DNA of 32,023 bases from an uncultured Akkermansia sp. (GTDB taxonomy: Bacteria > Verrucomicrobiota > Verrucomicrobiia > Verrucomicrobiales > Akkermansiaceae). The position numbers were made by a program, and so were the translations under genes. The notes under the pieces are model-generated. The model saw only the letters and a program-made list of their open reading frames with translations. It did no database searches and was not told where the DNA came from. Shown one piece after another: positions 1-8,026 of the stretch. The stretch is from contig CANPXA010000001.1 in assembly GCA_947585525.1 (NCBI GenBank), forward strand, positions 1 to 32,023. The letters are read 5' to 3'. Every line of letters begins with the position of its first letter. The stretch's first letter is position 1.

Positions 1-54
1 CGCAGCGGACAAACCAGCTTCGACGCAACCGTGGGCTACAGAATCAGCTTCTGA
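1..54 (+). CDS. C-terminal end of an autotransporter (partial, 5' end outside window)
   Basis: The first frame from base 1 encodes 17 residues ending in GYRISF and a TGA stop at 52-54. They match the last residues of the complete autotransporter at the other end of the window, which ends GYRINF, at nearly every position (RSGQTSFDATVGYRISF against RSGWTSFNATVGYRINF). This is the last beta-strand of an outer-membrane autotransporter barrel. The terminal Phe preceded by alternating aromatic or hydrophobic residues is the usual signal recognised by the BAM complex. Only the very end of the gene is present, so passenger type and length are unknown. The coding end also forms the left arm of an RNA hairpin (34-74). 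Sure of the homology to the second gene; the function is inferred from it. Confidence 0.8.
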   Translation, partial: RSGQTSFDATVGYRISF

Positions 55-74
55 GGAAGCGTGATTCTGTAGCC
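34..74 (+). other. Hairpin enclosing the stop codon of the upstream autotransporter
   Basis: Bases 34-46 (GGCTACAGAATCA) are perfectly complementary to 62-74. An inner 5-bp stem (GCTTC 47-51 with GAAGC 56-60) continues it after a one-base bulge at 61. The four-base loop 52-55 is TGAG, so the TGA stop codon lies exactly in the loop. No T run follows, so it is not a typical intrinsic terminator; it may act as a 3' mRNA-protecting or processing structure. The same design with compensatory changes occurs at 31785-31825. Confidence 0.75.
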
Positions 75-170
75 TATGTACGAAGTACGATCTACGAATT
101 ACGATGTAAGCAAAGCAGACAATTTTCTCGCTGGGAAGCGGGGAGAAAAAAAGAAACGAAATGAAAAACC

Positions 171-198
171 GCCGGCGGTGAGGAAACTCACCGCCGGC
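171..198 (-). terminator. GC-rich perfect hairpin with T-rich flank on the minus strand
   Basis: A 12-bp perfect stem (171-182 with 187-198) has a four-base loop that reads GAAA on the plus strand. On the minus strand the bases that follow (170 down to about 143) are T-rich, as expected of an intrinsic terminator for transcripts coming from rpsF. A closer terminator exists at 350-381, so this would be a second, back-up stop or part of the repeat cluster at 200-340. Confidence 0.5.
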
Positions 199-206
199 AA
201 CTCTTT

Positions 207-335
207 GGCACCTGACGGTGCCCATATACGATTTACAAAGCCCACGAGGGCTCGGAGTGGGATTGGACAAAAGCGCAACTTTTGCCCAAACTGCCTTACA
301 GCCGTCGGCAGTTTTGTCCATTGTCCATCGTCCAT
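207..335. repeat. Cluster of intergenic repeat modules
   Basis: This gene-free stretch (55-408 has no gene) contains a GGCACC-TGAC-GGTGCC hairpin (207-222) followed by a degenerate TTTACGA heptamer run (224-236). A 35-nt segment at 285-319, with arms AAACTGCC and GGCAGTTT, recurs at 2026-2060 with one mismatch. At 314-334 there are GTCCAT-type heptamers. An outer GGACAAAA/TTTTGTCC pairing wraps the inner palindrome. Confidence 0.7.
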
Positions 336-349
336 GAATTTGTTTCTTG

Positions 350-381
350 AAACAAAAAGGCGCGCCGACTTGGCACGCCTT
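350..381 (-). terminator. Intrinsic terminator of rpsF
   Basis: On the minus strand a GC-rich stem AGGCGTGC / GCGCGCCT (one G-U pair, short loop) is followed directly by TTTTTGTTTC. It begins about 28 bases after the rpsF stop codon. Position and structure are those of a rho-independent terminator ending the rpsF transcript. Confidence 0.75.
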
Positions 382-408
382 AGAAGAAACAAATAAGCAA
401 AGAGGGGC

Positions 409-687
409 TTACTTAGCGCGGTAGTATTGATAGTGAACGCGACCGTCGATCGCCAACGCCTCGCGAGCGGTGCGTATGGTTTCGGGTTCAGCCTCGAAAG
501 CAAAGAGCATATACTGTCCATTCTTCATGTGATGGGACTCGTACGCAAAATCGCGGCGTCCTACATTGGTGACCTCTGTCACGTTTGCGCCGGCTTCTTG
601 GAGCTTGGCGCTTATGGCTGACGTGAGCTCGTCGAGAGTCTCGCTGCCTTTCATATTCAGGACGATCAGTGCTTCGTACTTTCTCAT
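409..687 (-). CDS. rpsF: 30S ribosomal protein S6
   Basis: The 92-residue product starts MRKYEALIVL and has the S6 pattern of an N-terminal KYE strand, a central RDFAYE segment (typical RRLAY.I in the family) and a C-terminal RVHYQYYRAK tail. S6 binds 16S rRNA together with S18 in the platform of the small subunit. The length fits the family. In many bacteria rpsF lies with ssb, rpsR and rplI; here it stands alone 120 bases downstream of kdsD on the same strand, so it is either read through from kdsD or has its own weak promoter in 688-807, where a TTGCAA box is visible but no clear -10. No convincing Shine-Dalgarno site precedes the ATG. A strong terminator follows at 350-381. Confidence 0.95.
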   Translation of the reverse strand: MRKYEALIVLNMKGSETLDELTSAISAKLQEAGANVTEVTNVGRRDFAYESHHMKNGQYMLFAFEAEPETIRTAREALAIDGRVHYQYYRAK

Positions 688-807
688 AGTGTGGTTCAGT
701 TAAAATGCGTGTCGCGCGTAACGGCGGCATAGAATGCACCTTTTCCGCTCACTTTGCAAGCCTAAAATGTGCCTCTGCTCGATTTTTCGTGCCATCGACT
801 TGAAAAA

Positions 808-1776
808 TCAGATCAATTTCAGGCGCACGAGGTCCTGCGTATCGATGAGTCCTACGGGGTGTTTCTGTTCATCGAGGACAACGAGGTCATCGATACGGCG
901 GTCGCGCAGAGTCTTAACGGCAGCTATAGCGAGCTGCTCGGCCTGCACATAAACGGGATTGGGCGTCATGTGTTGCGCCACGGGATGATTCCCGCAGGCG
1001 GGGTCTGACTGGTAAGCGCGGGCGAAATCACCATGAGTAAAGATACCGGCCATGGTGCCGTCCGGGTGGGTGAGGATGCAAGCTCCGGCGCGGGCTTGAG
1101 TCATGGCCACGAGACAATCCATGACCGTGGCATCCTCCGGACGAGAAGCCACCTCCTTACGCATGATATCCGCAATGCGGGTAAGCAGAGCCTTGCCGAG
1201 CGAGCCTCCCGGGTGACTCCTTGCAAAGTCCTCCTTGGTGAAGTGCCTCGCCTCCAGCAACGCCATGGCCAGCGCATCCCCCATCACGAGCATCGCCGTG
1301 GAGGATGATGTGGGCGCCAAGTTCAAAGGATCCGCCTCTCGCTCCACCGGCGTCAGCAGCAGGATGTCCGACAATTGCGCCAAGGTCGAGCCTTCCTTCC
1401 CCGTCATCCCGATCAACGGCATATCATAGCGCTTCAGGAAAGGCAGCAGGGTGAGCAGCTCCGACGTCTCGCCGGAGTACGACATGGCGATGCAGGCATC
1501 CCCGTCCTGAACAATTCCCAGATCCCCGTGCATGGCGTTCATGGAATCCAGCACGATGGAAGGAGCTCCCGTCGATGTGAGCGTGGCCGCTATTTTATTG
1601 CCGACAAGACCGCTCTTCCCCACTCCCACCACAATGATCTTGTGTCCGCCCTCGACCGCCGTACGCATCGCTTCCACTGCCTTTGAAAAATTCTCGTCGA
1701 GCTTTTCACCTATCACTCGCAATGCCTCAATCTCATCCTCAAACACCTTTTTGCCGCGTACTGTGTGGTCGTTCAT
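808..1776 (-). CDS. kdsD: Arabinose-5-phosphate isomerase (KpsF/KdsD/GutQ family)
   Basis: This enzyme converts ribulose 5-phosphate to arabinose 5-phosphate, the first step toward KDO for lipopolysaccharide. The protein has 322 residues from the chosen ATG (E. coli KdsD has 328). The SIS domain occupies about residues 20-180, with VGVGKSG, MHGDLG, SYSGETSE, LAPTSSSTA and the family signature SHPGGSLG. Two CBS domains follow to the C-terminus. The start at 1776 is chosen because a good promoter lies at 1799-1826 and the next upstream ATG (1800) would sit inside its -10 box. No kdsA, kdsB or kdsC gene is nearby. Cytoplasmic enzyme; family membership is very clear, while KdsD and GutQ cannot be told apart from sequence alone. 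Confidence 0.93.
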   Translation of the reverse strand: MNDHTVRGKKVFEDEIEALRVIGEKLDENFSKAVEAMRTAVEGGHKIIVVGVGKSGLVGNKIAATLTSTGAPSIVLDSMNAMHGDLGIVQDGDACIAMSYSGETSELLTLLPFLKRYDMPLIGMTGKEGSTLAQLSDILLLTPVEREADPLNLAPTSSSTAMLVMGDALAMALLEARHFTKEDFARSHPGGSLGKALLTRIADIMRKEVASRPEDATVMDCLVAMTQARAGACILTHPDGTMAGIFTHGDFARAYQSDPACGNHPVAQHMTPNPVYVQAEQLAIAAVKTLRDRRIDDLVVLDEQKHPVGLIDTQDLVRLKLI

Positions 1777-1798
1777 GTCCGTTTGCTTTGTTCCCCGC

Positions 1799-1826
1799 AT
1801 TCTACCATAACGAGCTCGGATGTCAA
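1799..1826 (-). promoter_or_regulatory. Promoter of kdsD
   Basis: On the minus strand a perfect -35 TTGACA (1821-1826), a 16-bp spacer and a -10 TAGAAT (1799-1804) are seen. Transcription would begin near 1792, leaving a leader of about 16 bases before the ATG at 1776. Confidence 0.75.
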
Positions 1827-1844
1827 GACACGAGGACACACGTG

Positions 1845-1898
1845 GGCAAACGCTCAGCGTTTGCCTATTTACGATTTACGATTTACGATTTACGATTT
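1845..1898. repeat. GGCAAACGC hairpin followed by four TTTACGA heptamers
   Basis: GGCAAACGC (1845-1853), loop TCA, then GCGTTTGCC (1857-1865) form a perfect 9-bp hairpin. TA and four exact TTTACGA units (1868-1895) follow. The same hairpin-plus-heptamer arrangement occurs at 21820-21859 and, inverted, at 15045-15107. It lies in the 302-base gap between ptsI and kdsD; apart from these repeats and the kdsD promoter I see no gene there. Confidence 0.85.
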
Positions 1899-2025
1899 GA
1901 ATTTTAGCGCGCTCCGCGCGTTCCAGCGGAGCAGTAGCGTAGCGAAATTCCGAAAAAGAAAGTGATGAGTGGTTTGAAAGCGTCAGGAACTATGCCATGC
2001 CGGGTGTACTGCTTTGCGACATCGT

Positions 2026-2060
2026 CCCAAACTGCCTCACAGCCGTCGGCAGTTTTGTCC
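2026..2060. repeat. Second copy of the 35-nt palindromic repeat
   Basis: The segment matches 285-319 at 34 of 35 positions and carries the arms AAACTGCC and GGCAGTTT around an 11-base loop. It starts about 20 bases past the ptsI stop codon on the minus strand, where it could help end transcription, but no long T run follows. Confidence 0.75.
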
Positions 2061-2078
2061 GTCGTCCATGGTCCACGG

Positions 2079-3833
<1,755 letters not shown>

Positions 3834-3885
3834 GGAGGTCGGGAAAAGTTGGGTTGTGCCGGTCTTCCCCCTTTCGATCCTCAAT

Positions 3886-4152
3886 TCAATTTTCTCCGAA
3901 TTTTCCGGCGACTAATTGCTCCAAAGCGGCGATCGCCTCGGCTTCGTCCTCTCCTTCTGCTGTCACGGTGATCTCAGCTCCACACCCCACAGCCAGCATC
4001 ATCAATCCCATGATGCTCTTGCCATCCACGCGTTCCTCATCCTTTTCGACGGTCACGTCCGACTTGAATCGACTCGCCACCCGCACGAATTGCGCCGCCG
4101 GGCGTGCATGAATGCCTAGTTTGTTCAGGACGGTGATTTTCTTTGTGATCAT
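3886..4152 (-). CDS. ptsH: Phosphocarrier protein HPr
   Basis: The 88-residue protein shows the HPr active site GIHARPAAQ with His15 and the regulatory site GKSIMGLMML with Ser46. HPr accepts phosphate from enzyme I on His15. Ser46 is the residue that HPr kinase/phosphorylase modifies in bacteria that have it, so a regulatory role is possible. The gene is first in a two-gene unit with ptsI. No sugar-specific EII gene is in the window, so whether the pair serves transport or only regulation cannot be told here. Confidence 0.95.
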   Translation of the reverse strand: MITKKITVLNKLGIHARPAAQFVRVASRFKSDVTVEKDEERVDGKSIMGLMMLAVGCGAEITVTAEGEDEAEAIAALEQLVAGKFGEN

Positions 4153-4189
4153 AGCGGCTTTTCTAATTGATACGCTCCTTCTCGACGAT

Positions 4190-4195
4190 ATTATA
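4190..4195 (-). promoter_or_regulatory. Possible -10 box of the ptsHI promoter
   Basis: A perfect TATAAT lies on the minus strand 37 bases before the ptsH start codon, in the gap after pepP. No good -35 box is found at normal spacing, so this is a weaker or activator-dependent promoter, or chance. An AAGGAG-like stretch lies about 26 bases before the ATG, too far for normal ribosome binding. Confidence 0.4.
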
Positions 4196-4251
4196 CGGTT
4201 TTTTTCTCCGTTAGCGAGCTTTTTCCTCTATCAATTTATCCGAACCGTCCA

Positions 4252-5568
4252 TCAGACCCCTTCAGCACCTCTGTTTTCGCGCATGAGCGACTCGACGTCA
4301 TCGGGCTCCAAGGGGGCCGTGGTGATGAGGTCTTCGGTATGGTCGGAGTGGATGAGCACGTCCGTCTCAATGCGCACACCTATATTTTCGGCGGCGATGT
4401 AGATGCCCGGCTCAATGGTCCACACTTGGCCTTCGGCGAAGACGGGATTGGGCGGACAGACATCGTGGACGTCGAGACCGAGGGGGTGGGAGACACTGTG
4501 CATATAGTATTTGCGCACACAGGTCGGGTCATCGGCTTCTTTTGCAACTTCCTCCTCGGAGAGGAGACCGAGTCGGATCAATTCCTCCGCCATACGGATG
4601 CGGACGAGGCGCTCGTAGTCGGTCTTGAGGACGCCCGGACGCATGATGGAAGCGGCATAGCGATGGACGGCGAGAACGGACGAGTACACCGCTCTCTGAC
4701 GCGGGGAGAAATGTCCGTTGACCGGAATGGTGCGGCTCATATCACCGGCGTAACCGCCGTACTCAGCGCCCACGTCAAAGAGCACGAGATCGCCGTCGGT
4801 ACAGCGTTTGTGGTTGCTGATGTAATGCAGCACACAGGTGTCGCTGCCGGAAGCGATGATGGGCAAAAAGGAGAAGAAACGCGAGCGGCGCCGGATGTAT
4901 TGTTCACTCAGCAGAGCCTCCATCTCCCATTCGCCCATGCCGGGGCGGATATGCGGCAAGATAGAAGAAAAACCTTCGCCCGTGATACGGCAGGCCTCGC
5001 GCAACTGCGAGAGTTCTTCCGCACTCTTCACGAGACGCATGGCGGAGAGCAGCGGGTAGAGGCTGTTGAATTCTGCGTTTTTGTACTGTTCGCGCAGGGG
5101 GGCGTTGAGTCGTTCATTGCGAGTCTGCACTTCCGTGTACCGTCGCGGATGGTCATCCGTCTCCAGGTAGATGTGGCGGGCGCTTTGGGCGACCTGAGAG
5201 AGCAGGGCGGAGTACTCATCCGTCCAACGTACGTCCGCGATGCCGGAGAGCGAGCTGCCTTCCTCTTTGGTGAGGCGGGCTCCTTCCCAAATGGCGATTT
5301 TTTCATTCGTTTCACGCAGCAGGAGCGTATCGTGGTGGTCCCCCTTTTCTCCCACCTGCATGAGCAGGATGCTTTCTTCCTGGTCGATGCCGGTGAGGTA
5401 GAGCAGGTCGGCATTCTGTCGGTGCTGCATGGTGCCGTCGGCATTGGTGGGGTACACGTCGTTGGCGTGGAGAATCACGAGACTGTGGGGAGGCAGGGCA
5501 GCGGCGAGACGGTCGCGGTTGCGGCGGTAAAAATCGGCGGGGATCGGTGTGTAGCGCAGAGTTTGCAT
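4252..5568 (-). CDS. pepP: Xaa-Pro aminopeptidase (M24 family, PepP-like)
   Basis: The protein removes an N-terminal residue from peptides whose second residue is proline. From the chosen ATG (MQTLRYTPIPADFYRRNR) it has 438 residues; E. coli PepP has 441. The N-terminal creatinase-like domain contains YLTGIDQEES. The C-terminal pita-bread domain carries the dimetal ligands: two Asp in FDVGAEYGGYAGDMSRT, a His in HSVSHPLGLDVHD, Glu in TIEPGIYI and Glu in GVRIETDVLI. The frame is open to 5661, but a promoter at 5589-5617 lies inside that extension, so 5568 is the better start. It is transcribed divergently from rpmJ and precedes ptsHI on the same strand by 100 bases. Confidence 0.92.
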   Translation of the reverse strand: MQTLRYTPIPADFYRRNRDRLAAALPPHSLVILHANDVYPTNADGTMQHRQNADLLYLTGIDQEESILLMQVGEKGDHHDTLLLRETNEKIAIWEGARLTKEEGSSLSGIADVRWTDEYSALLSQVAQSARHIYLETDDHPRRYTEVQTRNERLNAPLREQYKNAEFNSLYPLLSAMRLVKSAEELSQLREACRITGEGFSSILPHIRPGMGEWEMEALLSEQYIRRRSRFFSFLPIIASGSDTCVLHYISNHKRCTDGDLVLFDVGAEYGGYAGDMSRTIPVNGHFSPRQRAVYSSVLAVHRYAASIMRPGVLKTDYERLVRIRMAEELIRLGLLSEEEVAKEADDPTCVRKYYMHSVSHPLGLDVHDVCPPNPVFAEGQVWTIEPGIYIAAENIGVRIETDVLIHSDHTEDLITTAPLEPDDVESLMRENRGAEGV

Positions 5569-5588
5569 AACGCGGGATTGTGGACGGA

Positions 5589-5617
5589 AGTATAGACCCA
5601 ACTCCCTGCTCGTGCAA
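5589..5617 (-). promoter_or_regulatory. Promoter of pepP
   Basis: On the minus strand there is a -35 TTGCAC (5612-5617), a 17-bp spacer and a -10 TATACT (5589-5594). The start would be near 5582, about 14 bases before the ATG. It diverges from the rpmJ promoter 50 bases away. Confidence 0.65.
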
Positions 5618-5669
5618 TCCGAATCAGCGTCTTGTGACAAAAAAATCGATGGTTTCCCCAAAATTTGTC

Positions 5670-5697
5670 TTTACAAATCATGGAATATGGGTATAAT
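5670..5697 (+). promoter_or_regulatory. Promoter of rpmJ
   Basis: The plus strand shows TTTACA (5670-5675), a 16-bp spacer and a perfect TATAAT (5692-5697). This gives a leader of about 49 bases before the rpmJ ATG. Confidence 0.7.
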
Positions 5698-5752
5698 GCG
5701 CCCCTCCGAGAGTAGGGTAGCAATACCAAAAACAAACTGATCGATAACAGCC

Positions 5753-5917
5753 ATGAAAGTTCTTTCCTCACTTGCTTCGATGAAGCGCCGTCACGCAGAT
5801 TGCCAGATCGTGAAGCGCCGGGGGACGCTCTACGTCATCTGCAAGAGCAACCCTAAGTTCAAGGCTCGCCAAGGCGCCACCGCCGGCACGCGCCTCAGCA
5901 AGAAAGGGGTTAAGTGA
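5753..5917 (+). CDS. rpmJ: 50S ribosomal protein L36, zinc-independent (C-minus) type
   Basis: This 54-residue protein begins MKVLSSLASMKRRHADCQIV and continues KRRGTLYVICKSNPKFKARQ. It matches the second L36 form of E. coli (YkgM type), which lacks the four zinc ligands of standard L36. Here position 11 is Lys rather than Cys, and the C-terminal Cys...His pair is absent. About 14 extra residues follow the usual end (to LSKKGVK). L36 is a late-assembling protein of the large ribosomal subunit. The gene has its own promoter (5670-5697) and terminator (5949-5981) and is not in a ribosomal operon. Whether another, zinc-binding L36 exists in the genome cannot be seen here. Confidence 0.92.
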   Translation: MKVLSSLASMKRRHADCQIVKRRGTLYVICKSNPKFKARQGATAGTRLSKKGVK

Positions 5918-5948
5918 TACCTTCTGCTTGCCAATGATGATATTTTTG

Positions 5949-5981
5949 AGGTCGGTGGCCGTCACCGACCTTTTCTTTTCT
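5949..5981 (+). terminator. Intrinsic terminator after rpmJ
   Basis: The stem GGTCGGTG (5950-5957) pairs with CACCGACC (5963-5970) around a five-base loop, extended by an A-T pair, and is followed by TTTTCTTTTCT. It ends 11 bases before the metX ATG, so metX is either served by readthrough or by transcription restarting here; an attenuator role is conceivable. Confidence 0.85.
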
Positions 5982-5991
5982 CCGGGAAAAA

Positions 5992-7161
5992 ATGACGCAA
6001 CAGGATATGAGCGAAGTCGTGCGCACCAGAATATTTCCTCTCGGGGATTTTCGCTTTGAGAGCGGGGAGACCGTGCCGAATTGTGTGCTGGCGTACGAGA
6101 CGTACGGAACGCTCGCGCCGGATGGAGGAAACGCCGTGTTGCTCTTTCATGCACTCACGGGCAGTCACCACGCGCACGGGTACAACGATTCTCTCCCGGA
6201 GGCGGGCGAATTCTGGCAGCCGGAAAATTATGAGGGCTGGTGGGACCGCATGATCGGTCCCGGCAAGCCGCTCGACACGAACGAGTACTTCATCGTCTGC
6301 GCCAACTTCCTGGGTGGCTGCTACGGCAGCTCGGGTCCCACATCCGTGGCTCCGGATGGCAACCACTGGGGGAGCAGGTTCCCTCTGGTGACGGCAGGTG
6401 ACCAAGCACGCGCGCAGGTGAGGCTTTTGGAGTCCATGGGGATTGAGAGGTTTGCGATTGTGGGACCGAGTGTGGGGGGGATGCTCTCGTTGGCGCTCAC
6501 GCATTTGTACCCGGAGAAGGTGCGCAGTGTGATCATCATCGGCGCCGCCAGTGCGCCTCCGATTGAGCATCGACTCTCCGTCTTTGAGCAAATCCTCGCG
6601 ATCGAACTGGACGCGAAGTACCGAGCTGGAATGTATGCGCTGAGTGATCCTCCACGTCGAGGACTCGCCCTTGCACGCATCATCTGCCACAAACTCTTCG
6701 TCTATCAGCGCGGACTGGAGAAGCGTGCCAAACGCGGGGTGGATTCCTCCCGACGCGGTATGCTCGAGTGGTACACTCCCACCCAAAACACAGAGAGCTA
6801 TATGCTGCACCAAGGGGTCAAGTTTGCTCTACGTTTCGACGCGAATGCCTACATCCGCATCGTCAATATGTGGGCGAGATTCCATCTGAGCAAGGTTTCG
6901 GGAGGATTGAGCGAAGATGAGGTCTTCGCCGGTTACGCAGCGCACAAGATACCGTTCCTGCTCTATTCGATCAATACGGATTGTTGCTACACGCCGCGAG
7001 CGGTGTCGAACTTTTACCGACGACTCGTGAAAAACGGAGTGAGTGCGCAATACCACTGCATCCATTCGGTCAAGGGACACGACTCGTTCCTGTTGGAGCC
7101 GGAGCTCTATGAGGAGGGAATACGCTCCGCCCTGTCCTGCCGGGAAGATAGCATCGCGTAA
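5992..7161 (+). CDS. metX: Homoserine O-acetyltransferase (MetX family alpha/beta hydrolase fold)
   Basis: MetX-type enzymes transfer an acyl group, usually acetyl, to homoserine in methionine synthesis. The 389-residue protein has the family's YETYGTLAPDG, LLFHALTGSHH, WWDRMIGPGKPLDT and NFLGGCYGSSGP motifs. The nucleophile elbow reads GPSVGGM, where most relatives have GGSMGGM; the Ser is kept. The remaining triad residues are the Asp in YSINTDCCYTP and the His in VKGHDSFLLE. The alternative ATG at 6007 would remove five residues. The gene follows the rpmJ terminator by 11 bases and no separate promoter is obvious. No metY, metW or metA gene is near. Acetyl versus succinyl specificity is not decidable by eye. 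Confidence 0.88.
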   Translation: MTQQDMSEVVRTRIFPLGDFRFESGETVPNCVLAYETYGTLAPDGGNAVLLFHALTGSHHAHGYNDSLPEAGEFWQPENYEGWWDRMIGPGKPLDTNEYFIVCANFLGGCYGSSGPTSVAPDGNHWGSRFPLVTAGDQARAQVRLLESMGIERFAIVGPSVGGMLSLALTHLYPEKVRSVIIIGAASAPPIEHRLSVFEQILAIELDAKYRAGMYALSDPPRRGLALARIICHKLFVYQRGLEKRAKRGVDSSRRGMLEWYTPTQNTESYMLHQGVKFALRFDANAYIRIVNMWARFHLSKVSGGLSEDEVFAGYAAHKIPFLLYSINTDCCYTPRAVSNFYRRLVKNGVSAQYHCIHSVKGHDSFLLEPELYEEGIRSALSCREDSIA

Positions 7162-7188
7162 CTCCGGACGTCTTTCCCAATCGTAAAT

Positions 7189-7231
7189 AAGCGGCACGGC
7201 GGCACTCCACCGCCTTAGCCTCCCGCCGCTT
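7189..7231. terminator. Possible bidirectional terminator between convergent metX and the serS operon
   Basis: AAGCGGC (7189-7195) pairs with GCCGCTT (7225-7231), and an inner GGCGG (7198-7202) with CCGCC (7210-7214), giving a branched hairpin between two convergent units. T runs are short on either side, so the call rests mainly on position. The rest of 7162-7376 holds only repeats. Confidence 0.4.
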
Positions 7232-7299
7232 TCTAAGTATCATCCCGCATTGTTTCAAAAATTCCTCTCAGCCCTCGATCCGCATATCCCGCGCCAACG

Positions 7300-7357
7300 G
7301 CGCGCATTATTTCCAAATCGTAAATCGTAAATCGTAAATAGGTGCCACCGGTGCCTC
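7300..7357 (-). repeat. Heptamer repeat with flanking module (inverted orientation)
   Basis: A 43-nt segment at 7300-7342 matches 15045-15087 with a single mismatch. On the minus strand it reads as TATTTACGA followed by TTTACGA units. Next to it is a GGCACC/CACCGGTG module (7341-7355) in the place where other copies have the GGCAAACGC hairpin. Confidence 0.8.
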
Positions 7358-7376
7358 CGTCCATGGATCGTTTCCG

Positions 7377-7601
7377 TCACCGGTTGAGAACGCCGCAGTG
7401 GGGGCAGGCGACGGGTTCCTTTTGCGGAGGGCGAATGAAACGGTAGCCGCAGATGCGGCAGGTGGAGAGTCGGCGTTTGCGCGCCACACGACGCAGCTTG
7501 GAGGCGATTTGCACCGGGATCATCACGAAGAGTACGGCAGCCATGCTCCCGAAGATGAGAAGCATGAAGAATTGATTGAGTGAGAGGTTGATGAAGCTCA
7601 T
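7377..7601 (-). CDS. Small membrane-anchored zinc-ribbon protein
   Basis: The 74-residue protein has one hydrophobic helix at about residues 11-32 (FFMLLIFGSMAAVLFVMIPV), a basic stretch KLRRVARKRR, then a rubredoxin-like zinc ribbon with CRICGYRF and CPHCG. The two CxxC pairs should bind one zinc on the cytoplasmic side, by the positive-inside rule. It is the last gene of the serS-exbB-exbD series, 14 bases after the proline-rich protein. I do not recognise a named family. The join of a single helix to a treble-clef or ribbon tail suggests a scaffold or assembly factor for the neighbouring motor-like proteins, but this is only inference. Confidence 0.75.
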   Translation of the reverse strand: MSFINLSLNQFFMLLIFGSMAAVLFVMIPVQIASKLRRVARKRRLSTCRICGYRFIRPPQKEPVACPHCGVLNR

Positions 7602-7615
7602 GACTCGGGAGGATT

Positions 7616-8026
7616 CTACTGCTCGTTTGCAGGAGGGGGCAGTTTGAGAAGACGTTCGGGATCGAGAACAATGGAGTCCGGGACGCTGTAGGGGGTGAAG
7701 GCAGGAGGAGCGGGCTGCAGATGTACTTTACGGGGAAGGGGGAGAGGGTGTTCCGGTATGGGAAGTTGGGCCACGGGGTCAATGGAATCCGGAAGACGCA
7801 TGGGCAGGGCGCTGTGTTGGCGCACGCGGAAACGAGTCAGCTCGTCATTGCGGTAATAGACGCGACCGACCCCTCTGGGCGGGGTGGTGGCGGGCAGAGA
7901 AACGCGAACGAAAACCATGAAGAGCGCCACAACAAGGGCCGCCAAAAAAAAGAACAGCGGCAGACAGCCCGGCATGGGACGTGTATGCAGAGAGTGGTAG
8001 ATGAGGTTGATGGGTGCACGTTTCAT
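7616..8026 (-). CDS. Single-span, proline-rich protein of unknown function (TonB-like position)
   Basis: The 136-residue protein has a cytoplasmic N-terminus, one membrane helix at about residues 19-42 (LPLFFFLAALVVALFMVFV), then an outside region of about 90 residues rich in proline (IPEHPLPLPRK, PAPPAFTPY, LPPPANE). Its ATG overlaps the exbD-like stop as ATGA, with AGGA just upstream, so it is translationally coupled. TonB and TolA also have one N-terminal helix and a proline-rich stretch and are encoded beside ExbB/ExbD or TolQ/TolR. This protein, however, lacks their folded C-terminal domain of about 80 residues. It may be a reduced partner of the motor or an unrelated protein. No family recognised. 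Confidence 0.75.
   Translation of the reverse strand: MKRAPINLIYHSLHTRPMPGCLPLFFFLAALVVALFMVFVRVSLPATTPPRGVGRVYYRNDELTRFRVRQHSALPMRLPDSIDPVAQLPIPEHPLPLPRKVHLQPAPPAFTPYSVPDSIVLDPERLLKLPPPANEQ

Noticed and set aside
4339..5595. Plus-strand 418-residue open frame
   Set aside because: It lies opposite pepP, which has all metal ligands; long antisense frames are common in GC-rich genes.
7255..7782. Minus-strand 175-residue frame
   Set aside because: Overlaps two better supported genes (7377-7601 and 7616-8026) and an intergenic repeat; composition is not protein-like.
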